DNA of 64,000 bases. Origin: Candidatus Arcticimaribacter forsetii (GTDB taxonomy: Bacteria > Bacteroidota > Bacteroidia > Flavobacteriales > Flavobacteriaceae). The position numbers and the translations under genes are program-made. The DNA is taken from NCBI RefSeq assembly GCF_910589745.1, contig NZ_OU342399.1, forward strand, positions 248,001-312,000, in the 5' to 3' direction. A model generated the notes under the pieces. The model was not told the DNA's origin, searched no databases, and worked only from the letters and a program-made list of their open reading frames with translations. Shown piece by piece: positions 44,867 to 52,380 of this stretch (the stretch's first letter is position 1; every line of letters begins with the position of its first letter).

Positions 44867-46528
44867 TTATGGTTTTCTTATATCGTCTATCATAAGTTGA
44901 ACATCTAAAGGTGGAGCAGTAGTTTTCGACGAAACAATAATTGCTACAATAATATTAGCACACATGGCTAAAGTTCCAAAACCTTCTGGAGAAACACCAA
45001 ACCACCAATCATTTGCAGTTCCACCACCGAATAAACCAAGTTTAAACTTCATCATATAAAAAAGCATAAGTGTTATTCCAACAACCATCCCACTAATTAC
45101 ACCTTCCTTATTCATACGTTTACTAAAAATACCCATTACAATAGCAGGGAAAAAAGATGCTGCAGCTAGTCCAAAGGCAAGTGCAACAGTTGCTGCGACA
45201 AAATCAGGAGGGTTGACCCCGAAATATCCAGCTAAAACAACTGCAAAAAAAGAAGCTATTCTTGCAGCTACTAATTCACCTTTTTCAGAGATGTCTGGTT
45301 TTATAATTTTTTTAAGTAAATCGTGAGAGACAGATGAAGAGATTACTAACAAAAGTCCTGCAGCAGTAGAAAGAGCAGCTGCAAGAGCCCCAGCCGCCAT
45401 AAGTCCAATAACCCAATTAGGGAGATTTGCTATTTCAGGATTTGCCATTACAATTATGTCCTTATCAATTTCCAATTCATTATTCAATGGGTCTCCCACA
45501 TACTGAACAAGACCATCCTCATTTTTGTCTTCAAAAACCAGTAATCCGGTAGTTTCCCAATTCGAAAACCACTCTGGAAGTGTTTCGTAGGGTTGGTTAC
45601 TTACGGTTTGAATTAAATTTGTTCTTGCAAACACTGCAATAGCAGGGGCAGTGGTATATAAGATTGCTATAAAGAGTAAAGCCCATCCTGCAGATTTACG
45701 GGCATCACGTACTTTTTTTACTGTGAAAAACCGCACAATTACATGTGGCAGCCCCGCTGTCCCTAACATTAAAGCAGCGGTTATAAGAAATACGTCCAGT
45801 TTAGACTTTGACCCAGTAGTATAGAGGTGAAATCCTAATTCTTTGTGTAAACCATCTAGTTTTTCTAATAAATGTATGCCCTCTGTACCCTCAGACCCCA
45901 TTCCAATTTGAGGAATAGCAATCCCTGTCATCATCATAGAAATAAAGATTGCAGGAACTAAAAAAGCAAAAATTAGAACACAGTATTGAGCAACTTGAGT
46001 GTAAGTTATTCCTTTCATTCCTCCAAGAATCGCATAAAACAGAACAATACCCATTCCAATAAATACACCTGTGTTTATATCCACTGAGAGGTATCTTGAA
46101 AAAACCAATCCAACCCCTCGCATTTGACCCGCTATGTATGTAAAAGAAACAATTAAAGCACAAAAAACGGCAACGGCTCTTGCTGTATTTGAATAATAAC
46201 GGTCACCAATAAAATCGGGAACCGTAAATTTCCCAAACTTTCTCAAATAAGGAGCCAATAAAAGGGCTAGTAAAACATAACCCCCAGTCCATCCCATTAA
46301 ATAAACGGAACCGTCATAACCTGAAAATGAAATAATTCCAGCCATAGATATGAATGAAGCCGCCGACATCCAATCAGCAGCTGTGGCCATACCATTGGCA
46401 ATAGGCGAAACTCCCCCTCCAGCGACATAGAACTCCTTAGTTGAGGAAGCTCTTGACCAAATAGCAATTCCTATATAAAGCGAAAAGGTTATTCCAACAA
46501 TTGCCCAAATCCAAATTTGTTGTTCCAT
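44867..46528 (-). CDS. Sodium:solute symporter, acetate-permease (ActP) type
   Basis: A 553-residue inner-membrane symporter of the SSS family with about 13 helices. Conserved segments include GMATAADWMSAASFISMAG near 45-63, YVLLALLLAPYLRKFGKFT, and the sodium-site region ALAAALSTAAGLLLVISSSVSHD. A soluble insert near 325-362 (EDKNEDGLVQYVGD) is acidic. Pairing with the DUF4212 small protein just upstream marks the subfamily that carries acetate or other short carboxylates. The substrate is inferred. Confidence 0.88.
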   Translation of the reverse strand: MEQQIWIWAIVGITFSLYIGIAIWSRASSTKEFYVAGGGVSPIANGMATAADWMSAASFISMAGIISFSGYDGSVYLMGWTGGYVLLALLLAPYLRKFGKFTVPDFIGDRYYSNTARAVAVFCALIVSFTYIAGQMRGVGLVFSRYLSVDINTGVFIGMGIVLFYAILGGMKGITYTQVAQYCVLIFAFLVPAIFISMMMTGIAIPQIGMGSEGTEGIHLLEKLDGLHKELGFHLYTTGSKSKLDVFLITAALMLGTAGLPHVIVRFFTVKKVRDARKSAGWALLFIAILYTTAPAIAVFARTNLIQTVSNQPYETLPEWFSNWETTGLLVFEDKNEDGLVQYVGDPLNNELEIDKDIIVMANPEIANLPNWVIGLMAAGALAAALSTAAGLLLVISSSVSHDLLKKIIKPDISEKGELVAARIASFFAVVLAGYFGVNPPDFVAATVALAFGLAAASFFPAIVMGIFSKRMNKEGVISGMVVGITLMLFYMMKFKLGLFGGGTANDWWFGVSPEGFGTLAMCANIIVAIIVSSKTTAPPLDVQLMIDDIRKP

Positions 46529-46530
46529 AA

Positions 46531-46779
46531 TTATTCTAGAGTTTCATCATCCAAGCGATTCATTAAAAAAACATAAACAAAAATTAAAATAACAAAGACA
46601 TAAATAGATCCTTGTTGAGCAAACCAAAACCCAAGTTTAAAACCTCCGATTTGGAATTGATTCATAAAATCAACAAATAAAATTCCAAATCCAAAAGAAA
46701 CTAAAAACCAAACACTTAACAGTATTCCTAAATATTTTAGATTTGTTTTCCAATAATTTTTGATCCTTGAATTTTTCAT
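46531..46779 (-). CDS. DUF4212 small membrane subunit of the SSS transporter
   Basis: An 82-residue protein with two membrane segments (YLGILLSVWFLVSFGFGILF and IYVFVILIFVYVFLM) joined by the conserved GGFKLGFWFAQQGS loop. The family nearly always sits directly before an acetate-type SSS gene, and here the gap is two bases. It is likely the small partner subunit. Confidence 0.9.
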   Translation of the reverse strand: MKNSRIKNYWKTNLKYLGILLSVWFLVSFGFGILFVDFMNQFQIGGFKLGFWFAQQGSIYVFVILIFVYVFLMNRLDDETLE

Positions 46780-46912
46780 TTACTAATTTTAAAAAGTTAT
46801 TTTAGTGAAACCAAAAAGCACATTTTCAATATAACATTTGGATTTCTATTTTATAGTGTAATACTTTAAAGTTAAATTTATAATACAACACGAACTATTA
46901 AAACTAAACGTT

Positions 46913-47569
46913 ATGAAAAACAAGATACTATATTTATTGATAAGCATTCTACACTTAAATCTAAAAGCACAGGTTTTTAATTTCACAAGTGAAGAGGAGG
47001 GCAAATCAATCACTCATAAAGTGTTATTGGATTCAGAATATTTCATAGAAACCCAGTATGTAACAGATTCAAATGAATTTATAAGTACACGAGGTGGTTT
47101 TTATGAATTAAAAGAAGGTGTTTATTCTGTAAATTTTGAATTTAACTCAAACTATAGTTCCGATAGTTTAAAAACAAAAGCTTTTAAATCCTCTGATTGG
47201 CAACTAGCGGCAGCTTTAAAACAAGAGCATTCTGGTAAATGGCTAATGGCAGGAAGAGTAAGAGATGGTGTGGAGAAGAGAAGAAGTACAACTGGAGCTC
47301 GAAAAACATTAAAATTTTTAATTGACGGTCATTTTCAATGGACAGCTTTCAATACAGAAACCTTTAAGTTTTTTGGATCAGGAGGTGGAACGTACACTGC
47401 CAAAAATGGGACCTACATAGAAACCTTAACCTATTTCTCTCGAGACAATTCAAGAGTTGGAGCTGTATTACCTTTTGATTATTCGATAAAAGAAAATGAT
47501 TGGCATCACCAAGGGAACAACAGTAAAGGAAAACCTATGTATGAAATATGGACGTTGAGAATAAATTAA
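46913..47569 (+). CDS. Hypothetical secreted protein, conserved in Bacteroidota
   Basis: A 218-residue protein with a signal peptide (MKNKILYLLISILHLNLKAQ) and a beta-rich body in which FKFFGSGGGTYTAKNGTYIE and FLIDGHFQWTAFN stand out. Similar proteins appear as secreted proteins of unknown role. Its stop shares the TTAA at 47566-47569 with the convergent thioesterase gene. Confidence 0.65.
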   Translation: MKNKILYLLISILHLNLKAQVFNFTSEEEGKSITHKVLLDSEYFIETQYVTDSNEFISTRGGFYELKEGVYSVNFEFNSNYSSDSLKTKAFKSSDWQLAAALKQEHSGKWLMAGRVRDGVEKRRSTTGARKTLKFLIDGHFQWTAFNTETFKFFGSGGGTYTAKNGTYIETLTYFSRDNSRVGAVLPFDYSIKENDWHHQGNNSKGKPMYEIWTLRIN

Positions 47570-47928
47570 ATTTTAGACTTTTTACCATCTTCGTCGATAG
47601 CAACAAACACAATATCGCAGGCGCAATTTTGTTTTTTGATCTTATCAATTAAATTTTCACTTGATACATTAACATGAATTCGAATAGACGTCTTTCCGAC
47701 TTTTGTGATTTTAGCATCAAGGAGAACCAAATCTCCAATATGGATTGGTTCTAGGAACTCAATATCGTCAACAAATTTGGTTACACAATATTTCCCCGCA
47801 TACTGAACAGATAGAGCATAACCTACTTCATCTATCCATTTCATTACTTTTCCTCCGTGCACATTTCCTCGGTAGTTAGCATCCGATGGTTCTGCTAAAA
47901 ACGACATTTTCAGTTTCATTTTTTCCAT
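47566..47928 (-). CDS. Acyl-CoA thioesterase, hotdog fold (YciA-like)
   Basis: Hydrolyses acyl-CoA esters to free acids and CoA. The 120 residues show the YciA/BACH-type block NVHGGKVMKWIDEVGY (22-37) with the catalytic aspartate, FLEPIHIGDLVLLDAKI and a final beta strand. It is slightly shorter than most members at the C-terminus. Its stop overlaps that of the convergent secreted-protein gene by four bases. Confidence 0.9.
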   Translation of the reverse strand: MEKMKLKMSFLAEPSDANYRGNVHGGKVMKWIDEVGYALSVQYAGKYCVTKFVDDIEFLEPIHIGDLVLLDAKITKVGKTSIRIHVNVSSENLIDKIKKQNCACDIVFVAIDEDGKKSKI

Positions 47929-48021
47929 ACTTATAGATATAGTTTTTCATTAAGTTATATATGCTTATTGCTGTCTAAAAACAAAAACACTAAATTTTGA
48001 ATTTTATATCTTTACTTATAA

Positions 48022-48570
48022 ATGAAACAGACTATTTTAATATTTCTTTTCCCATGGATTCTTATGGCACAAACTGAAGAGCAATCGTATGAACTTATTG
48101 AAACCAGATCTAATTTTGAAATCAGATATTACCCTCCAGTGATGATGGTAGAATACGATTCTAATGAAAGCGGATCTTCGGGCTTTAGGTCTCTATTCCG
48201 TTATATTTCTGGGTCAAATAATGAAGAAATAAAAATTGCCATGACTACACCGGTACATATGGAAAAAAAGGAAGGTAAAAGTTCTATGGCGTTTGTATTA
48301 CCTAAAAAATTTGATCCTTCTTCAGCTCCAGAACCCAAAGAAAAAAACGTTCGAGTTTATCAATCTGAAGCGGGGTTTTACGCAACCATTCGTTATTCAG
48401 GATACACTAATCCAAATAAAGAAAAAAGTTATACCGAAAAGCTAATAAAACTTCTTGAAGAAGAAGGAATTAAAAGAATCGGATCTGCTAAGGTTTTTGT
48501 TTATGACGCTCCCTATAATTTTATAAATCGCCGTAACGAAATTTCAATACCAATTGATTGGAAGCAATAA
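48022..48570 (+). CDS. SOUL-family haem-binding protein
   Basis: A 182-residue secreted protein (leader ending WILMAQ) of the SOUL/HBP family: YELIETRSNFEIRYYPPVMM near the start, KIAMTTPVHMEKK near 73-85, and FYATIRYSGYTNPNKEKSY later. SOUL proteins bind haem or tetrapyrroles on a beta-barrel surface. The bacterial role is not settled. It lies convergent with the SSS transporter gene. Confidence 0.9.
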   Translation: MKQTILIFLFPWILMAQTEEQSYELIETRSNFEIRYYPPVMMVEYDSNESGSSGFRSLFRYISGSNNEEIKIAMTTPVHMEKKEGKSSMAFVLPKKFDPSSAPEPKEKNVRVYQSEAGFYATIRYSGYTNPNKEKSYTEKLIKLLEEEGIKRIGSAKVFVYDAPYNFINRRNEISIPIDWKQ

Positions 48571-48581
48571 CTCCTATTTTT

Positions 48582-50123
48582 CTAATGAAAAAAAGCATGA
48601 GTAATGAGTAAGCTAAGTAAAAGCATGAAGCCCCAAAATTTATGTTTTACAGAAGCCGCTTCAAATAATAAAATAATTGAATTTAATTTCTTCCTATTCC
48701 CTAAAAGAGCTATTAAAAGTCCAGTGAAAATAACCCAAAAAGCACGCACAAAGTAATTCATTTCTGGAAAATAAAAGAGCATAAAAACATTTACAGGAAC
48801 GGTAATTAAGAAAGCCGTTAACATAACTTTTTGGTTAGGTTTAATGATTAAAATCGCTCCACAAATTAGAACTACAATTCCGCAGTTTATAAAATATCTT
48901 AGATTATTTAGGGTATGAGTAAATGCAGATTCCGGATTTTCGAATTTAAGATACAATAAAATAAGTCCCATTAATAAAGCAGTTCCTAAACTAAATATAA
49001 TTGCTTTTTGTCCTGCATTAATTTTATCGGAGTCGTTTGCTTTAGGATTTATATAAGTTGCATAAATATCGACCGACCAAAGCGTTGCAAGTGAATTAAA
49101 TGTAGAGTCTACCGTACTCATAAGAGAAGCAAATAAACCACATAATATGACCCCCTTAACTCCTACCGGTAAATACGTTTTAACCAAATAAGGAAACGCT
49201 AAATCAGGTTCTCCGAGGCTGTCACCTAAGATTCCATAAAGAGCAATGCCAGGAACCACAATTATTACTGCCATTAAATATTTAATTAACCCTCCAACCA
49301 TTAAACCAGTCTGTGCATGAGCAATATTTTTAGCTGCAAGCGCTCGTTGCATTACCGTTTGATTTGCACACCAGTAATTAATGTTTAAAAAAAACAAACC
49401 AAAGAGATGTGTCCAGGGTAATGTTTCATGGGATGAGGGTAAATGTAGATGCATTTTGTCGGGGGTTTTAATATAAAGCTGTTCCCATCCCCCTAAATGA
49501 TAAATTGCAGTTAAACAAACGACAATCCCTCCAATTAATAAGACGCCAAATTGCACAACATCTGTTTTCACAACCGCAGATAATCCTCCAAAATAGGTGT
49601 ATATCGCAGAGAATATTCCTAATATTAAAATCAATATTGCAATTCTTACTATCCTATCCGGATGAATAAAAGCAAGTTGCTCTCCAAAAACCATATCTGC
49701 AGCATATGCGCCCCAGAATAGAGCTGCTCCAAGCGTAACTGTTGCAAATAAGCCAATGTTTGCGAGCGAGTAAAAAAGAGCTACACGCGCACCTATTTTT
49801 AATTTAATATATTGAGTAATTGTTGTTATTTTTTCTTTTAAAAAAACGGGAACAAAAACAAAGGTTCCAATTAAAATTCCCTGGATAGCGTTAATTTCTA
49901 AATTAGCTTGTGCTAAACCATATAAATATGCAGACCCCATCATTCCTAAGAATTGATACCCTTGAATGTTGGTCGCAATAGTTGAAACTGCAATTGAGTA
50001 CCAAGGAAGATTTCTTGAACTCAAGAAGTAATCATCGGAAGTTGTTTTACTATTAATTTTCCCTTTTAAGGCAATAAAAAGAATCAAGCAGAAATATCCA
50101 ATAACAATAACAAAGTCTAACAT
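48582..50123 (-). CDS. Sodium:solute symporter (SSS family)
   Basis: A 513-residue inner-membrane symporter with about 13-14 helices, including TTSDDYFLSSRNLPWYSIAVS near 25-45 and LFASLMSTVDSTFNSLATLWSVD near 329-351, which holds sodium-site serines. It resembles the SGLT-type branch and differs from the acetate-type gene at 44867. It follows the LLM monooxygenase gene by four bases, so the two are very likely cotranscribed and the transporter may bring in the oxidoreductase substrate or a related solute. Confidence 0.88.
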   Translation of the reverse strand: MLDFVIVIGYFCLILFIALKGKINSKTTSDDYFLSSRNLPWYSIAVSTIATNIQGYQFLGMMGSAYLYGLAQANLEINAIQGILIGTFVFVPVFLKEKITTITQYIKLKIGARVALFYSLANIGLFATVTLGAALFWGAYAADMVFGEQLAFIHPDRIVRIAILILILGIFSAIYTYFGGLSAVVKTDVVQFGVLLIGGIVVCLTAIYHLGGWEQLYIKTPDKMHLHLPSSHETLPWTHLFGLFFLNINYWCANQTVMQRALAAKNIAHAQTGLMVGGLIKYLMAVIIVVPGIALYGILGDSLGEPDLAFPYLVKTYLPVGVKGVILCGLFASLMSTVDSTFNSLATLWSVDIYATYINPKANDSDKINAGQKAIIFSLGTALLMGLILLYLKFENPESAFTHTLNNLRYFINCGIVVLICGAILIIKPNQKVMLTAFLITVPVNVFMLFYFPEMNYFVRAFWVIFTGLLIALLGNRKKLNSIILLFEAASVKHKFWGFMLLLSLLITHAFFH

Positions 50124-50127
50124 TGCT

Positions 50128-51288
50128 TTATTTTCTTGGTCCTCTTTCGAGAGGTGTATTTGGTTTCTCCTTTGGAATTCTTCCCATTACTTCAGGAAGA
50201 GAAACTGTTTTTAATCTAGGTAAAACAAGTTTAGCAAAATATTCGGCCTCTTGTTTATGAGGGTATCCTGAAAAAATAAAAGATTGAATTCCCATTTTGA
50301 TGTAGTCTTGAATTTTATTATGAACTTGATCTGGATTACCCACTATAGCTGCTCCACATCCCGATCGTGCCAATCCAATTCCAGTCCATAAATGTGGTTC
50401 TACAAAATAGTCTTCATCTGCAGATTTTCTTAATTCAGATTGTCTCGAAACACCCAATGAATTAGCATCTTGAGCACGATTTCTTATTTCATCCCCTTGA
50501 TCTAGATCTAAATTAGAAATCAGAAATTTAGCATATTCTTTTGCTTCTTGTTCTGTTTCTCGAACAATTACGTGCACCCGTAAACCAAACAAAACTTTTC
50601 TCCCAAAACCAGCAGCTTTTTCAGTCATGTTATTCATTAGACCTTTTAATTTATCTATTGTTTCGGGCCACATTAAATAAACATCGCAATGTTCTGCACA
50701 AAGGGAAACCCCGTCTGGAGAATAACCGCCAAAATATAATAAAGGCCCCCCATTTTGTTGGTATGGTTTTACAGGGTCCGTACGCAATTTAATATTGTAA
50801 AATGTACCTTTAAAATCTATTTCATCTTGAGTCCATCCTTGTTTTAAAATTTCAATTACTTCCCTAGAACGTGCATATCTTTCTTTTGAAGAAAGAACGC
50901 TTCCGGGTAAGTCAGAGGAGATAATGTTTAAGGTTAAGCGTCCCTTTAAAATATGGTCAAGTGTTGCTATTGCTCTCCCTAACATGGGAGGATGAACTTC
51001 TCCGCAACGGATTGCGGTTAAAAGATTTATTTGTTTTGTAAGTGGCCCTATAGCTGAAGCAAAAGTTAGGGTATCTTGTCCAACTTGATAAGAAGATGGG
51101 CATAAAACATTTCGAAATCCAAAAGAGTCAGCACTTTTTACTATTTCAGAAGTGTTTTCCCAGCTACTTTTAAACATTGAATTTCGATTTCCCATAAAAT
51201 CATCATCGCCGTCACACAAAGGGGCAAACCATGAAATTTCTGCACCCTCAAAAACAGGTAAATCCAAAATATTTTTTTCTATACTCAT
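50128..51288 (-). CDS. LLM-class flavin-dependent monooxygenase (SsuD-like)
   Basis: A 386-residue flavin monooxygenase of the bacterial luciferase-like fold. Visible are ISWFAPLCDGDDDF at the start, FRNVLCPSSYQVGQDTLTF near 58-76, LTLNIISSDLPGS near 117-129, and SGYPHKQEAEYF near 354-365. It resembles alkanesulfonate and related monooxygenases that use reduced FMN from a separate reductase. No reductase gene lies close by. It heads a two-gene unit with the SSS transporter. Confidence 0.85.
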   Translation of the reverse strand: MSIEKNILDLPVFEGAEISWFAPLCDGDDDFMGNRNSMFKSSWENTSEIVKSADSFGFRNVLCPSSYQVGQDTLTFASAIGPLTKQINLLTAIRCGEVHPPMLGRAIATLDHILKGRLTLNIISSDLPGSVLSSKERYARSREVIEILKQGWTQDEIDFKGTFYNIKLRTDPVKPYQQNGGPLLYFGGYSPDGVSLCAEHCDVYLMWPETIDKLKGLMNNMTEKAAGFGRKVLFGLRVHVIVRETEQEAKEYAKFLISNLDLDQGDEIRNRAQDANSLGVSRQSELRKSADEDYFVEPHLWTGIGLARSGCGAAIVGNPDQVHNKIQDYIKMGIQSFIFSGYPHKQEAEYFAKLVLPRLKTVSLPEVMGRIPKEKPNTPLERGPRK

Positions 51289-51366
51289 TAGTTTTTTAGT
51301 AATAAACCGGACAATAGATATTAAATCTAATCAAAATTTGATAATGAGGAGCAGTAACGTAATAGC

Positions 51367-51564
51367 TTATTTCTTTTCGAAAAGAAAAATCTTTTCAATA
51401 GGGAGTTTAAATAAATCAGAAATCAAAAAAGAAGTCGGTAAGCTGGGATCAAACTTTTCTTTTTCAATTGCGTTAATTGTTTGCCGAGATACCCCAATAA
51501 TTTTAGCCAATTCTTCTTGAGTCATTTTTCTTTCAGATCTCAATTCTTTTAATCTATTTTTCAT
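51367..51564 (-). CDS. Small HTH (XRE/Cro-type) transcriptional regulator
   Basis: A 65-residue regulator that is almost only a helix-turn-helix: MTQEELAKIIGVSRQTINAIE (14-34) is the core, with a C-terminal FLISDLFKLPIEKIF dimer part. Its start overlaps the stop of the upstream membrane-protein gene by four bases (ATGA-type overlap), so both come from one mRNA. Two TGTAAA-N6-TTTACA sites in that mRNA's promoter are probable autorepression operators. Confidence 0.9.
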   Translation of the reverse strand: MKNRLKELRSERKMTQEELAKIIGVSRQTINAIEKEKFDPSLPTSFLISDLFKLPIEKIFLFEKK

Positions 51565-51938
51565 TGGTATTTTCTGTTATTAAAGAAAATAGCTCCTAAA
51601 TAAGTAATTCCCATAAACCCGACTAAAAAGCCAATTTCTGCATCTATTGGAATTAGATTTTTTTGATCCAATAAAGAAAATGAGAGGCCAAAAATTACCG
51701 ATAATCCCAGACTAAGCGCTAGAGATTCTAATTGAATCTTTTTTTGTAATTCATCTAAAGATTGAATATAGTTTTTAGTAATAAGAACCCATTTTACTCC
51801 TAAAACTAGGTTTAACGTAATCCCAATTACAGTTAAAATAGATTTATTGTTCCAAAGATATTCCGGTCCAAAAGTAGCAATAGCCATTGATAAAACCCAT
51901 ATAAAGTTCCAAAGGGCAAGTTTTTTTGTTTGTGTCAT
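51561..51938 (-). CDS. Small membrane protein paired with the HTH regulator
   Basis: A 125-residue protein with four predicted membrane segments (FIWVLSMAIATFG, ILTVIGITLNLVLGVKWVL, LALSLGLSVIFGLSFSLL, IGFLVGFMGITYLGAIFF). The ATG at 51938 (MTQTKK) is chosen. A longer frame to 51974 would cross the promoter and operator. Membrane/HTH pairs of this size are common and the membrane partner is of unknown role. It could sense a stress or a small molecule. Confidence 0.75.
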   Translation of the reverse strand: MTQTKKLALWNFIWVLSMAIATFGPEYLWNNKSILTVIGITLNLVLGVKWVLITKNYIQSLDELQKKIQLESLALSLGLSVIFGLSFSLLDQKNLIPIDAEIGFLVGFMGITYLGAIFFNNRKYQ

Positions 51939-51944
51939 AATATT

Positions 51945-51968
51945 TTTTGTAAAGTTTACTTTACAAAA
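51945..51968. promoter_or_regulatory. Operator 1 over the -7 element of the HTH/membrane pair
   Basis: A perfect inverted repeat of 11-bp arms (TTTTGTAAAGT and ACTTTACAAAA) around two bases, containing TGTAAA-N6-TTTACA. It overlaps a minus-strand TACTTTTG -7 element at 51964-51971 and ends six bases before the ATG at 51938. Confidence 0.8.
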
Positions 51969-51971
51969 GTA
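51964..51971 (-). promoter_or_regulatory. Candidate -7 promoter element for the HTH/membrane pair
   Basis: Minus-strand TACTTTTG, 25 bases before the ATG at 51938, partly inside operator 1. Confidence 0.55.
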
Positions 51972-51983
51972 CATTAATTTTTG

Positions 51984-52001
51984 TGTAAATAAGACTTTAC
52001 A
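51984..52001. promoter_or_regulatory. Operator 2 near the -33 region of the HTH/membrane pair
   Basis: TGTAAA-TAAGAC-TTTACA, the same half-sites and same six-base spacing as operator 1, whose core begins 36 bases away. Its place matches where the -33 contact would be. Confidence 0.75.
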
Positions 52002-52021
52002 TTTAGTTTTTTATTACAAAA

Positions 52022-52047
52022 AAACCCTTCTTTTTACAGAAGGGTTT
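52022..52047 (-). terminator. Hairpin terminator, minus strand
   Basis: A perfect 10-bp stem (AAACCCTTCT with AGAAGGGTTT, six-base loop) with a T-run on the minus-strand side. No minus-strand gene lies to its right, only about 330 bases of unassigned sequence, so the transcript it ends is unknown. Confidence 0.7.
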
Positions 52048-52063
52048 AGGTTTTGTTATAATA

Positions 52064-52114
52064 TAGCGGTAAGCCAAGCTTATAATTAAAATATTAATCT
52101 GGCACAATATAACT
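52064..52114 (-). repeat. Terminator-linked sequence, copy A
   Basis: TAGCGGTAAGC at 52064-52074, then about 35 bases and ATAACT at 52109-52114. The same two blocks in the same order follow another hairpin at 55207. On the minus strand they precede the hairpin. Confidence 0.45.
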
Positions 52115-52322
52115 CATTTAAATTAAAATTCTTGTTGTTTTTTAATTTTTTCTATAAATATTAGTCCTAATTCATTCAAGTATTGACCTACAAATAGAAG
52201 ATGTTATACTTGTGAAATATATTTTCATAAAAATTATTTGTACAATAATTATTTAGGAGACTATTTTGTTTTGGATAAAGTGGAACTGTTTTAAGGGAAC
52301 AAGTTTTTGAAAATGACCTAAT

Positions 52323-52330
52323 TAACTTTG
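52323..52330 (+). promoter_or_regulatory. Candidate -7 promoter element for glpD
   Basis: TAACTTTG, 50 bases before the ATG at 52381. A second near-match (TAACTTTA) lies closer. The nearest upstream TTTG gives a short 13-base spacing. Confidence 0.35.
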
Positions 52331-52380
52331 TTTTTTAGTTAACTTTACAAGGCATTACTTTTAATTCCTCAAAATACTAT

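Larger units (their letters stand above)
52002..52380. other. Non-coding stretch before glpD
   Basis: Very AT-rich. It contains the hairpin at 52022, copy A of a shared sequence and the glpD promoter region. No gene was seen on either strand in 52115-52300. Confidence 0.6.

Noticed and set aside
52115-52380. Possible small-RNA gene ended by the hairpin at 52022
   Set aside because: No promoter or conserved structure could be supported on the minus strand, so it is kept only as part of a finding.
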